Of a stretch of DNA of 64,000 nt, positions 26,641-34,840 are shown one piece after another (the stretch's first letter is position 1; each line of letters opens with the position of its first letter). The notes beneath the pieces are model-generated. The model was not told the DNA's origin. It made no database searches and saw nothing but the letters and a program-made list of their open reading frames with translations. The translations under genes and the position numbers were made by a program. The stretch is from Clostridium sp. AN503 (lineage in GTDB: Bacteria; Bacillota; Clostridia; Lachnospirales; Lachnospiraceae). The stretch covers positions 1,178,001 through 1,242,000 of the forward strand of contig NZ_JBFDTP010000001.1 in the NCBI RefSeq assembly GCF_040719375.1, given 5' to 3'.

Positions 26641-26973
26641 CGCCTCCGTTCCATGCTCTTTCAGGGTTTCGGTCAGATCTGCTTTTCTGGCAGAGATTGT
26701 ACTTTGTCTATATGATACTTATCGAACATGGATTTTCTGAAATCCAGATCCTGCTGTAACTTCGGCAGATCTTCCGAATGACCATCGGCTATCATGGCGT
26801 TGACCAGCTTCAGCATGGCGTCCTGGCCGATCTCCTGGCCGATCTCTTGCCCAATCTCCATTCCTACCTGCTGTCCCCTTTGCATGCCTTCTTCAAACCG
26901 CACATCCAGAGCGTCGTCTATATTAAATTCCGTATACAGCATATTCACCGCCTCCGTTCCATGCTCTTTCAGG
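26380..26973. repeat. tandem direct repeat of about 280 bases
   Basis: Copy one is 26380-26665 and copy two 26700-26973, nearly identical apart from scattered substitutions and a 12-base difference in the GQ-repeat segment. The 34 bases between them (26666-26699) are unique. It duplicates the 3' end of the Rpn-type gene. Confidence 0.85.
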
Positions 26974-27614
26974 AATTCTGCCATGATCCCTTCCTGTTCG
27001 CAGTCCTTCATCGCAAGGACGATCGCCTCATCCCGGTTCTTCCCGCTTTCGACGTAATCCCGGATCTTCTGGATAAAAAAGGAATACTCGTAAAGTGGCC
27101 GGCACCGCTTGAGGATCGGGTGATTCACCGGCAGATTGATGTTGATGATCCTTACTTTTAATTCTAACATAGGAGAGTCTGTTTTTTCAAGGTATGCGTC
27201 AGAAAGTTTCAGGATTTTCTCAGAGGGAAAAGCGTTTGTACCATTATAGAATACAAAAAACTCCGGGGTTGGGATGGGAATCTGTGCGGTCCGGTACAGC
27301 GCTTTCGGTTCGATCATCTTTTCCATGGTGCGTCCATAGTAGATCGCGTCCCGAAGCGGCATGTTTGCGTTGAGGGTCGATTGGTGCTCGCTGATCACCA
27401 GTACCTTATTTCTTGCTGTGAACGCCAGATCATTCTTGCGCGCCATGAACAGAACGCCGCTCAGCGTCTGGAAAACAATATCTTCCGGCGATACGGTTTC
27501 CTGCTCATCTAAGGCAGCGTACAGCTTTGCTGCATTTTCCGGAGTCCCGAATAAGGTGGTGAATGCACTGGATTTTACCTCCCGGTTTGCTGCATGGGGT
27601 GTTACATCGGTCAT
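26673..27614 (-). CDS. Rpn family recombination-promoting nuclease/putative transposase
   Basis: A 313-residue protein of the Rpn/PD-(D/E)XK transposase-like family. The nuclease core covers about residues 10-200, with the catalytic-type pattern NDLAFTARNKVLVISEHQS (acidic residue, then E-x-Q) near residue 60. Later come YYGRTMEKM and a helical tail with repeated GQEIGQ units near residue 245. Rpn proteins are DNA endonucleases linked to RecA-independent recombination in E. coli. The present C-terminal end (DKVQSLPEKQI) reads into the spacer between the two repeat copies, so it differs from the duplicate's ending. RBS AGGAGG is upstream of ATG 27614. Confidence 0.85.
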   Translation of the reverse strand: MTDVTPHAANREVKSSAFTTLFGTPENAAKLYAALDEQETVSPEDIVFQTLSGVLFMARKNDLAFTARNKVLVISEHQSTLNANMPLRDAIYYGRTMEKMIEPKALYRTAQIPIPTPEFFVFYNGTNAFPSEKILKLSDAYLEKTDSPMLELKVRIININLPVNHPILKRCRPLYEYSFFIQKIRDYVESGKNRDEAIVLAMKDCEQEGIMAEFLKEHGTEAVNMLYTEFNIDDALDVRFEEGMQRGQQVGMEIGQEIGQEIGQDAMLKLVNAMIADGHSEDLPKLQQDLDFRKSMFDKYHIDKVQSLPEKQI

Positions 27615-27806
27615 AGAAATACCTCCTGAATATAGATTGTATCGATTGAGAAATGTTTTGCAGAGACTGCAAGAAAGTGGATTAACCTGATCTCACTCGA
27701 AATGTTCTTTTATACTAGCAGAATTTCTATAAGCTGTCCATAGCTTTTGAAATTTATTTTACTTTTTTGTATTATAAAATTTAAAGAACAACATTTGAAT
27801 AAAAGT

Positions 27807-27860
27807 AAAAAGCAGACGGGATAATATGACACTCAGGATTATTATTACCATCTGCTTTTT
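27807..27860 (-). terminator. terminator of the LytTR-DUF3021 pair
   Basis: AAAAAGCAGA at 27807-27816 pairs with TCTGCTTTTT at 27851-27860, with partial inner pairing. Read leftward it follows the DUF3021 stop and ends in a T-rich tract. The surrounding 27615-27883 gap is AT-rich and otherwise holds nothing I can name. Confidence 0.7.
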
Positions 27861-27883
27861 ATGAATTTGAGGAACAATTAAGG

Positions 27884-28312
27884 TTAACTGTTTTCAGCAG
27901 AAGCGCGGCGTTTCCATTTCTCAATCTGCTGGTTTATCAATCTGGCGTCTTCTCTGTTTTTTTTCAGAAACAGGAGCGTTATGATCCCACTGACAATAAA
28001 TATCCAGGCAGCTAGAAGCAGAGTATTGACCACGGTGAGCGGAAGCCAGTTCCAGACTATGCATTCTAATAAAACGGTTTCCAGCGTAATGAGTGAAGCT
28101 GTAAGCATATAGGCCAGAACAGCACTCTGGATCGGCAGGAGGGCTACCCCCTCAAATATCAGCATGGCGAGAACAATGATTACGGCATATTTTAGTAAAA
28201 TGTCATATGAAATCACAGCAGTGTGGGAATCCGTATAAAATGAAAAATAAGCTATTACAGAGGCTGTTATTAAGATACAAAAAGTACTGATAAGATCATA
28301 AAGTTTTTTCAT
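27884..28312 (-). CDS. DUF3021 family membrane protein
   Basis: A 142-residue protein with four hydrophobic segments and a charged C-terminal tail (KNREDARLINQQIEKWKRR). Size, topology and position next to a stand-alone LytTR gene match DUF3021. Such LytTR/DUF3021 pairs are common in Firmicutes, and the membrane partner is thought to modulate the transcription factor, though the mechanism is not settled. It follows the LytTR gene by ten bases on the same strand with AGGATAAAT before the ATG. Confidence 0.82.
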   Translation of the reverse strand: MKKLYDLISTFCILITASVIAYFSFYTDSHTAVISYDILLKYAVIIVLAMLIFEGVALLPIQSAVLAYMLTASLITLETVLLECIVWNWLPLTVVNTLLLAAWIFIVSGIITLLFLKKNREDARLINQQIEKWKRRASAENS

Positions 28313-28322
28313 ATTTATCCTC

Positions 28323-28760
28323 TCAATCCATGAATTTCTGTTTAAAGTTGTATAAATAATTACGATTTACAATCAAACGTTCTTTGTTTACCAACACCAG
28401 TTCCAGTTTCGAGATTCCAATGGATCGGACCTGTTCGATCTGATGCAGGTTTACAATCGTATTTTTGCTGATCCTGATAAAATCCAGATCAGCCAGCTTC
28501 TTTTCCAGTTCGTAGAGCCGCTGTCTGCTGTCAAAGGTATCGGAACGGGTGTAAAGAAAGGTCCGGTTTTCGATGGATTCGATATAAAGGATCGAGTCAA
28601 CCGGAATTTTAAAGCTGGATTTTTCCTGATATCCAATGATAAAGGTTTCCATATTCTGAATCACGTTGATAATATGCCGGAGATTTTGGGTTACAGACTG
28701 GCATTCTATCGTGATCCGGGTTTCTTTAACTTCTGGGCTTTGCATGATTTTAAGTTCCAT
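28323..28760 (-). CDS. LytTR-domain transcriptional regulator
   Basis: A 145-residue protein with a LytTR DNA-binding domain over about residues 45-145. It shows SILYIESIENRTFLYT, RISKNTIVNLHQIEQVR and ERLIVNRNYLYNFKQKF, all typical for that fold. There is no receiver domain, so activity is not controlled by a normal phosphorelay. The DUF3021 membrane partner follows directly. In related pairs the regulator controls its own operon. A candidate promoter with TTGCGA and TATACT lies about 65 bases upstream. Confidence 0.9.
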   Translation of the reverse strand: MELKIMQSPEVKETRITIECQSVTQNLRHIINVIQNMETFIIGYQEKSSFKIPVDSILYIESIENRTFLYTRSDTFDSRQRLYELEKKLADLDFIRISKNTIVNLHQIEQVRSIGISKLELVLVNKERLIVNRNYLYNFKQKFMD

Positions 28761-28824
28761 ACATGTTCTCCTTGCCTGTAGGGGGTGTTATTCTTGTGGG
28801 CGTGTGAGCATTGGCTGTGATGTT

Positions 28825-28852
28825 AGTATACTGGTTTTATAAAAAATCGCAA
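28825..28852 (-). promoter_or_regulatory. promoter of the LytTR-DUF3021 operon
   Basis: On the minus strand TTGCGA (28852-28847) and TATACT (28830-28825) are separated by 16 bases. It precedes the LytTR start by about 65 bases. Confidence 0.55.
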
Positions 28853-28946
28853 TACAAAAACACGCCACCTGCATTTTTTGCCCTCTAAGCTGCATTTGAG
28901 TTTAATAATGGTTGATGTTAAAGAGATAGCCAAAAATCCCGTTACG

Positions 28947-28955
28947 TGGTAAAAT
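28947..28955 (+). promoter_or_regulatory. possible extended -10 promoter of the antiporter operon
   Basis: TGGTAAAAT at 28947-28955 fits an extended -10 element and lies 49 bases before the first mrp-like gene. No clear -35 hexamer is present at the right distance. Confidence 0.4.
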
Positions 28956-29004
28956 ATGAAGAAAGTTGCAAATCGGAATATGGTTTGCCTAAGGGGGCGG
29001 GGAT

Positions 29005-29481
29005 ATGTATCTTTTGTTCTTTCTTGTGTGGATGATCTTAAATGGCAGGGTGACAGTGGAAATCTGTATATTCGGTGTATTTATATCATCCGCACTTTTT
29101 TATTTTATGTGCCGCTACATGGATTACAGCGTAAAAAAGGAGCTGGCTCTATTCCGGCTGCTGCCATTGTTTTTCCGGTATTTCTGGGTGTTGGTAAAAG
29201 AGATCGTGAAAGCCAACGTGTGTGTGCTGAAGATCATCCTGTCACCGGAGCTGCAGCCGGAACCGGCTTTTGTGTATTTTGACACGAAACTGAGCACCGG
29301 GACGGCCAGGATGCTGCTGGCCAATTCCATTACCCTGACGCCGGGAACGATCACCGTGTCTGTGGAGGGGAACCGGTTCTGTGTCCATTGCCTGGATCGG
29401 GAGCTGGCGGAGGGCATGGAGGCGTCGGTGTTTGTGGAACTGCTTAGGGAAATGGAGGAGAAACAGGCATTATGGAGCTGA
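29005..29481 (+). CDS. mrpE: Na+/H+ antiporter subunit E (MrpE/MnhE-like)
   Basis: A 158-residue protein with two or three N-terminal membrane segments and a soluble C-terminal domain, the MrpE layout. It contains LANSITLTPGTITVSVEGNRF near residue 104, the family's most recognisable motif. MrpE is an accessory subunit of multisubunit cation/proton antiporters. AAGGGGGCGGGGAT precedes the ATG. It starts the ten-gene operon, and its end overlaps the F subunit start by ten bases. Confidence 0.92.
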   Translation: MYLLFFLVWMILNGRVTVEICIFGVFISSALFYFMCRYMDYSVKKELALFRLLPLFFRYFWVLVKEIVKANVCVLKIILSPELQPEPAFVYFDTKLSTGTARMLLANSITLTPGTITVSVEGNRFCVHCLDRELAEGMEASVFVELLREMEEKQALWS

Positions 29482-29858
29482 TAGGACAGGCATACAGAAT
29501 TTTGCTGACAGGTGCGCTGATCGTGCTGGCGCTGTTGATCATATTCAGTATCATCCGCTCGGTGCTGGGACCGGGCATCTCAGACCGGATCATTGCGGTC
29601 AACATGACTGGAACGATGATCATCATGGTGATCGCCATCCTCTCGGTATTTTTGAATGAGAATTACCTGGTGGATGTGTGCCTCATCTATGCCATGATCA
29701 GCTTCCTTGGAGTTGTGGTGCTCTGTAAAGTGTATACGGGCGTGTATCTGCAGAAGAAGAATCTAAAAGCCGACTTAGGGGCCATTGAGGATAACTTAAA
29801 CAGGCAGAATCAGAGCACACAGGACCAGCGGGCACAGGAACAGGAGGTTTCATCATGA
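29472..29858 (+). CDS. mrpF: Na+/H+ antiporter subunit F (MrpF/MnhF-like)
   Basis: A 128-residue protein with three membrane helices and the F-subunit motif RSVLGPGISDRIIAVN near residue 29. It is longer than usual because of a polar C-terminal tail rich in Gln, Asn and Glu (about residues 100-128). MrpF is a small accessory subunit required for assembly of the complex. It overlaps MrpE upstream and MrpG downstream, consistent with one coupled transcript. Confidence 0.9.
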   Translation: MELIGQAYRILLTGALIVLALLIIFSIIRSVLGPGISDRIIAVNMTGTMIIMVIAILSVFLNENYLVDVCLIYAMISFLGVVVLCKVYTGVYLQKKNLKADLGAIEDNLNRQNQSTQDQRAQEQEVSS

Positions 29859-30208
29859 TCGGGGAATGGATTCGTTTTGTGGTTTCCGCAGGATTCCTTC
29901 TGATAGGAATTATTTTTATGATCCTTGCGGTGTTTGGGGTAAACCGTTTTCATAAGGCATTGAACCGGATGCATGCGGCAGCCATGGGGGATACACTGGG
30001 TATCCTGTTTGTGTTTCTGGGGCTGATGATCATGCGGGGATTCTCCATGGATGCCCTGAAGCTGTTTTTGGTGGTGCTGTTCTTCTGGACGGCGTCTCCT
30101 GTATCGGGGCATATGATCAGCCGTCTGGAGGCTATGACGGATGAAGCTCTGGGCGAGATCCAGATTATCAGAAAAGAGGAAGAAGGGGAAGAGCATGAAA
30201 CTGTTTGA
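29855..30208 (+). CDS. mrpG: Na+/H+ antiporter subunit G (MrpG/MnhG-like)
   Basis: A 117-residue three-helix protein of MrpG type. The family motif NRFHKALNRMHAAAMGDTLG lies near residue 31, followed by a helix and a C-terminal SPVSGHMISRLE. It is a small accessory subunit of the antiporter complex. Its start overlaps the F-subunit stop by four bases, and its end overlaps the next gene by fourteen. Confidence 0.9.
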   Translation: MIGEWIRFVVSAGFLLIGIIFMILAVFGVNRFHKALNRMHAAAMGDTLGILFVFLGLMIMRGFSMDALKLFLVVLFFWTASPVSGHMISRLEAMTDEALGEIQIIRKEEEGEEHETV

Positions 30209-30461
30209 GATCATTTTGCTGGTCTGCCTGATCGTGTGCTCTGTTTCAGTCGGGTTCACCAGGGATTTGCTGACTTCCATTGTCATATTCATGTCCTACA
30301 GCCTGATCATGTGCGTGATCTGGGTTCTCTTGCAGTCGCCGGATCTGGCGATCACCGAAGCCGCAGTAGGCGCAGGAGTTACCAGTATCCTGTTTTTTGT
30401 TACCCTGAAGAAGATCAGGGCGATCCAGAAGGAGGGCCGCCATGAGCAGGAGGAAGGATAA
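30195..30461 (+). CDS. DUF4040/MbhD-like antiporter subunit
   Basis: An 88-residue, three-helix protein. The motif SPDLAITEAAVGAGVTSILF near residue 49 is the conserved DUF4040 core, which in full-length MrpA forms the C-terminal MbhD-like part and in Mbh complexes is a separate subunit. Here it is a separate gene. The ATG at 30195 follows AAGGGGAAGAGC. It overlaps both the G gene before and the B gene after. Its presence as a free subunit, without the rest of MrpA next to it, suggests an Mbh-like arrangement. Confidence 0.85.
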   Translation: MKLFEIILLVCLIVCSVSVGFTRDLLTSIVIFMSYSLIMCVIWVLLQSPDLAITEAAVGAGVTSILFFVTLKKIRAIQKEGRHEQEEG

Positions 30462-31428
30462 TTACGAGAACAGCCGGTGGCTGAAGTTTAAGCGGTGGGT
30501 GGACGGGGAGATCGATCCGTTGGCAGAGGGAATGGAGACAAGAGCGCCGGAGGCGGAGGCAGCGCAGGAACCCGGGCAGGAACCTGCATCAGTGCAGCCA
30601 CAGCCCCAGCCCTCCCCGTCAACCGCGCCCCAGTCCTCCAATCCCCTGGAAAGCCGCGGCATCCGCAGATTCCGCAGATTTTACCAGGTGATGTCAGTTC
30701 TACTATGTTTCAGCATCATCTTTGTACTGTTGTGGACCATCGCATATCTGCCTGTATTTGGCAATGCGGGCAATCCTGACAACAATGAAGTATCTGCCCG
30801 TTACATTGAAAGCGGCCTCAAGGAGACCGGGGCGGTGAATATCGTTACAGGGATGATCCTGGATTACCGGGCCTTTGACACCTTTGGGGAATCCTGCGTG
30901 CTGTTCATCGCGTCCTGCTGCGTGCTGGCGCTGCTGCGCATCGATAAGGACAGCGGGGACGAGGGAGCGAGAAAGCGGCTGGAGGAGGCCAATGACCGGT
31001 TGTTTGAGCCGAAAAATGATGTGATCCTGCAAAAATGCGCCTGCATCCTGGTGCCGCTGATCCTTATATTCGGGATCTATATCGTGCTGAACGGGCATCT
31101 CTCGCCGGGAGGAGGATTCTCCGGCGGCGCGGTGCTGGGTTCGGGGCTCATCCTGTACCTTAACGCGTTTGGCTTCCAGAAGACGGAGCAGTTTTTCACG
31201 GAGAAGGTCTACCGGAGGATCACACTGGGGGCGCTGTCTTTTTATTGTCTGGCAAAGAGCTATTCCTTCTTTACGGGGGCGAACCACTTAAAGAGCGGGA
31301 TCCCCTTAGGGACGCCGGGGGCGATCTTAAGCAGCGGCCTGATCCTGCCGCTCAACATCTGTGTTGGGCTGGTGGTGGCCTGTACGCTCTATGCATTCTA
31401 TACGCTGTTTCGGAAGGGAGGGATGTAG
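30442..31428 (+). CDS. MnhB-domain antiporter subunit B, with a proline-rich N-terminal extension
   Basis: A 328-residue protein. Residues 1-70 are charged, then Gln/Pro-rich (VQPQPQPSPS). A membrane helix lies near 90 and a second part near 145. From about residue 190 a MnhB domain follows, with LIFGIYIVLNGHLSPGGGFSGG as its hallmark. MrpB helps couple ion and proton flow in Mrp complexes. The N-terminal half resembles the MbhE-type segment found in some Mbh/Mrp B fusions. The Pro/Gln linker has no counterpart I know in ordinary MrpB and may be lineage-specific. Confidence 0.87.
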   Translation: MSRRKDNYENSRWLKFKRWVDGEIDPLAEGMETRAPEAEAAQEPGQEPASVQPQPQPSPSTAPQSSNPLESRGIRRFRRFYQVMSVLLCFSIIFVLLWTIAYLPVFGNAGNPDNNEVSARYIESGLKETGAVNIVTGMILDYRAFDTFGESCVLFIASCCVLALLRIDKDSGDEGARKRLEEANDRLFEPKNDVILQKCACILVPLILIFGIYIVLNGHLSPGGGFSGGAVLGSGLILYLNAFGFQKTEQFFTEKVYRRITLGALSFYCLAKSYSFFTGANHLKSGIPLGTPGAILSSGLILPLNICVGLVVACTLYAFYTLFRKGGM

Positions 31429-31429
31429 C

Positions 31430-31822
31430 ATGGCGGCACACCTGATCACCAATATAGAAGAGACTGTGTCGGTGGTGCTGTTTGGCATCGGATTTACCAT
31501 GCTTCTGCTTCACCGGAACCTGATCAAAAAGATCATGGGTATGAATATCATGGACACGGCGGTGTATCTGTTCCTGGCGGCGAAGGGGTATATCAAAGGC
31601 AGGATGGTGCCCATCGTGACCGACGGCATCCTGGAAGCTTCCGCCTACATCAATCCGGTGCCCAGCGGCCTGGTGCTGACGGGTATTGTGGTATCGGTCA
31701 GCACCACGGCGCTGATGCTGGCCCTGACGATCCGTCTGTATGAGCGGTATCATTCCCTGGATCTGGATGAGATCCTGATGCGGGCGAAAGAGGAGGAGCA
31801 GATGAAGGAGGAAGAGACATGA
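31430..31822 (+). CDS. mrpC: Na+/H+ antiporter subunit C (NuoK-like)
   Basis: A 130-residue protein with three membrane helices, homologous in layout to NuoK/MrpC. The first helix ends HRNLIKKIMGMNIMDTAVYL, and a later segment reads LVLTGIVVSVSTTALMLALTIRLYERY, both typical of subunit C. It probably contributes glutamates to the proton path next to the large subunits. The ATG at 31430 shares bases with the preceding stop (TAGCATGG). It overlaps the next large subunit by four bases. Confidence 0.92.
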   Translation: MAAHLITNIEETVSVVLFGIGFTMLLLHRNLIKKIMGMNIMDTAVYLFLAAKGYIKGRMVPIVTDGILEASAYINPVPSGLVLTGIVVSVSTTALMLALTIRLYERYHSLDLDEILMRAKEEEQMKEEET

Positions 31823-33321
31823 CATTTGTGCAGAACTTTCCCTTCTTCTCCATTATCATTGCCATGTTTTCGGGCATTGTATCCTCGGTGCTTCCGGGGA
31901 AACGGGCCAGGGACTTAAGTGTGGCCGCGATCCTTGTGACCACGGCCATGTCCGCGGCTGTGCTGTTTTTCTGTATGGGTACGGGAGAGAGTTATACCTA
32001 CATGATGGGGCATTTTCCGGCTCCATGGGGGAATGAGATCCGTGCGGGAGTGCTGGAAGGGCTGACGGCGGTCCTGTTTGGCATTGTGATGCTGCTTGCG
32101 GTGGTGGGCGGCATGGACTATACGTTCCGGGACGTGGAAGGGACGAAGCTGAACCTGTTTTATATCATGATCGATTTAATGCTGAGCTCCCTGCTGGCGC
32201 TTATCTACACCAACGATCTGTTTACGGCTTATGTGTTTGTGGAGATCAATACGATCGCCGGATGCGGCCTGATCATGATCCGTCAGAAGGGGCGGAGTTT
32301 GTCTGCGGCCATCCGGTATATGATCATGAGCCAGTTGGGTTCCGGCCTGTTTCTGATCGGGCTCAGCCTGCTTTATGATGTGACCGGTCATCTTCTGATG
32401 AGTCCGGCAAAAGCGGCGGTGGCAGCGATCGAGGCGGCAGGAAGTTATGAGATTCCAATGCTTGTGATCCTTGCAGTCATCAGTGTTGGCCTGGCGATCA
32501 AGAGCGGCCTGTATCCATTTCATTACTGGATCCCTGATACCTATGGATATGCCACGCCCACAGCCAGCGCGATCCTGTCGGGTCTGGTCTCAAAGGGCTA
32601 TATCTTTTTGCTGATCAAGATATTTTACCGGGTACTGGGGCGGGAAAATGTCATTGCCAGCCGGATCGTCAATGTGCTGTTTATCTTTGGCCTGGCGGGG
32701 ATGATCCTTGGCTCAGTCCATGCGATCATGGAAAAGGACCTGCGCCGGATGATCGCCTATTCTTCAGTGGCGCAGATCGGCTATATCTACATGGGCATCG
32801 GCCTGGGGACCCAGGCGGGGATGATCGCGGCGGTGTTTCACATGTTTACCCACTCCGCCACCAAGGCGCTGCTGTTTATCAGCGCGGTGGGGCTTTACGG
32901 GGTATCGGGGGACCGGAAGGATTACAAAAGCCTGCGGGGGGCCGGATACCGGCATCCGCTGGCGGGGGTGGGATTTGCAGTGGGAGCCTTGTCTATGGTT
33001 GGATTTCCCATGCTTGCAGGTTTTATATCGAAGCTTTTATTTGCCACATCCGCCCTGCAAAGCCCACATAAAATGCTGCCGACACTGATCGCATTGGCGG
33101 TCAGTACGACGCTGAATGCAATCTATTTTCTGCGGATGGTGATAACATTGTATGCGCGGCCTGCCAGCATGGAGAAGCCTGCCAGCGCTGAAAAGCCTGC
33201 GAGAAGTTCTATAAAGTTCCGGACTGCGATTTTTTGCTTTGTCCTGCTGAACCTGGCGCTGGGGTTGTTTTCCCAGCCGATCGTACAGGCGATCGCGGAC
33301 GGACTTGCCATGTTTGATTAA
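31819..33321 (+). CDS. proton-conducting antiporter large subunit 1 (NuoN/MrpD-like)
   Basis: A 500-residue protein of the NuoL/M/N family with about fourteen helices. The conserved TM5 glutamate region reads TAYVFVEINTIAGCGLIM near residue 137. The lysine helix appears as SVGLAIKSGLYPFHYWIPD near residue 221, and a later helix carries MFTHSATKALLF near residue 345. These charged residues line the proton/cation channel in complex I and Mrp. It is the first of four paralogous large subunits in a row. A short Ala/Glu/Lys linker near residue 455 (MEKPASAEKPA) is repetitive. Confidence 0.92.
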   Translation: MTFVQNFPFFSIIIAMFSGIVSSVLPGKRARDLSVAAILVTTAMSAAVLFFCMGTGESYTYMMGHFPAPWGNEIRAGVLEGLTAVLFGIVMLLAVVGGMDYTFRDVEGTKLNLFYIMIDLMLSSLLALIYTNDLFTAYVFVEINTIAGCGLIMIRQKGRSLSAAIRYMIMSQLGSGLFLIGLSLLYDVTGHLLMSPAKAAVAAIEAAGSYEIPMLVILAVISVGLAIKSGLYPFHYWIPDTYGYATPTASAILSGLVSKGYIFLLIKIFYRVLGRENVIASRIVNVLFIFGLAGMILGSVHAIMEKDLRRMIAYSSVAQIGYIYMGIGLGTQAGMIAAVFHMFTHSATKALLFISAVGLYGVSGDRKDYKSLRGAGYRHPLAGVGFAVGALSMVGFPMLAGFISKLLFATSALQSPHKMLPTLIALAVSTTLNAIYFLRMVITLYARPASMEKPASAEKPARSSIKFRTAIFCFVLLNLALGLFSQPIVQAIADGLAMFD

Positions 33322-33335
33322 AAGGGGGGCGTGAG

Positions 33336-34829
33336 ATGGAAGGACATATGATATTGCTGCTGCCGGTGCTTGTGCCGATACTTATGGGAGTCTCGGTGAT
33401 GACATTAAAGGGACTGAAAAGAAACCGTCAGGCGCTTGTGGGGACTGTTCTTGTTTCATTGGTTGTCAGCGCTGCGCTTGTATTTGCCGCGTTGTCTGCG
33501 GGGGGAGACCTTGCGCTCTGGAAACTTACGGACACCATCACCATCGCGTTTCATGTGGACGGCGTGAGCCGGCTGTTTGCCGCACTGACCGGAATCGTGT
33601 GGCTGCTGGTGGGGATTTATTCGGTTTCTTATATGAAGCATGAGGAAGAGGAATCCCGATTCTTCGGGTTTTATCTGGTGGTGCTGGGAGTTTTGATCGG
33701 GCTGGATTTTTCCTCCAATCTGGTGACCATGTATGTGTTTTATGAATTGATGACCCTGACCTCCCTTCCGCTCGTTCTGCATGAGCGGACGAAGGAAGCG
33801 GTGATGGCAGGATTAAAATATCTGTTCTATTCGGTGGCAGGAGCATTTCTTGCATTGTTTGGTATTTTTTTCCTGGCAAATGTTTCGCCTTCCCTGACCT
33901 TCACGCCCGGTGGGGTGCTGGGCGGCGTGTCTCTGGCTGGGAAGGAAGGGCTTTTACTGGCGGCGGTGTGCTGTATGCTGATCGGATTTGGCACAAAGGC
34001 GGGCATGTTTCCGCTTCATGGCTGGCTTCCAACGGCGCACCCGGTAGCGCCTGCACCTGCCAGTGCGGTTCTCTCAGGTCTGATCACAAAGTCGGGCGTG
34101 CTGGCGCTGGTACGCGTGATCTATTATATTGTCGGCCCGGACAGGATCCGCGGCACCTGGGTGCAGAACGTATGGATCCTGCTGTCGCTGCTTACGGTCT
34201 TCATGGGTTCTATGCTGGCCTATAAGGAGCCGGTCCTTAAAAAGCGTCTGGCTTATTCAACGGTCAGCCAGGTTTCCTATATCCTGTTTGGCTTAAGCCT
34301 TTTACAGCCTGTGGCTTTTGTGGGGGCGCTCTCCCATGTGGTGTTCCATTCTCTGATCAAAAATGCGCTGTTCCTCTGTGCAGGGGCGGTGATTGTGACG
34401 ACTGGGTGGACAAGGGCTTCGCAGATGCGGGGACTTGGGACTGTGATGCCGGTGCTCCTGGGCTGTTACACGATTGTTTCCCTTGCGCTTGTGGGGATTC
34501 CCCCGGCCAGTGGATTTGTGAGCAAATGGTATCTGGCTTCCGGGGCACTGGCTTCGGGTACGGGAGCCTTCACCTGGATCGGTCCGGTGGTGCTGCTAGT
34601 CAGCGCGCTTTTGACAGCCGGTTATCTGCTGCCGCTCACCATAAACGGATTTTTTCCTGGAGCAGATTTTGACGGAAAAGAGATCCGGGAGCGGGGTCTT
34701 GCGGGAAAAGAGCCGCCTCTGCTGATGCTGGGGCCGGTGATCATCCTGACGGCGGGCGCGCTGCTCTTTGGCTGTTTTCCGGGACCGCTTCTTTCCATGA
34801 TTGAGACGATTGCGGCGTCCGTGCTGTGA
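33336..34829 (+). CDS. proton-conducting antiporter large subunit 2 (NuoM/MrpD-like)
   Basis: A 497-residue NuoL/M/N-type protein. The channel signatures are TMYVFYELMTLTSLPLVLHE near residue 131 (TM5 Glu), GFGTKAGMFPLHGWLPTAHP near residue 217 (TM7 Lys and the family PLHxWLPxAH motif) and HVVFHSLIKNALFLCAGA near residue 335. It belongs to the proton_antipo_M family. AAGGGGGGCGTGAG precedes the ATG, with a 14-base gap from large subunit 1. It overlaps the next gene in a GTGA/TGA arrangement if that gene uses its GTG. Confidence 0.93.
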   Translation: MEGHMILLLPVLVPILMGVSVMTLKGLKRNRQALVGTVLVSLVVSAALVFAALSAGGDLALWKLTDTITIAFHVDGVSRLFAALTGIVWLLVGIYSVSYMKHEEEESRFFGFYLVVLGVLIGLDFSSNLVTMYVFYELMTLTSLPLVLHERTKEAVMAGLKYLFYSVAGAFLALFGIFFLANVSPSLTFTPGGVLGGVSLAGKEGLLLAAVCCMLIGFGTKAGMFPLHGWLPTAHPVAPAPASAVLSGLITKSGVLALVRVIYYIVGPDRIRGTWVQNVWILLSLLTVFMGSMLAYKEPVLKKRLAYSTVSQVSYILFGLSLLQPVAFVGALSHVVFHSLIKNALFLCAGAVIVTTGWTRASQMRGLGTVMPVLLGCYTIVSLALVGIPPASGFVSKWYLASGALASGTGAFTWIGPVVLLVSALLTAGYLLPLTINGFFPGADFDGKEIRERGLAGKEPPLLMLGPVIILTAGALLFGCFPGPLLSMIETIAASVL

Positions 34830-34840
34830 CGGAGGGGCTT

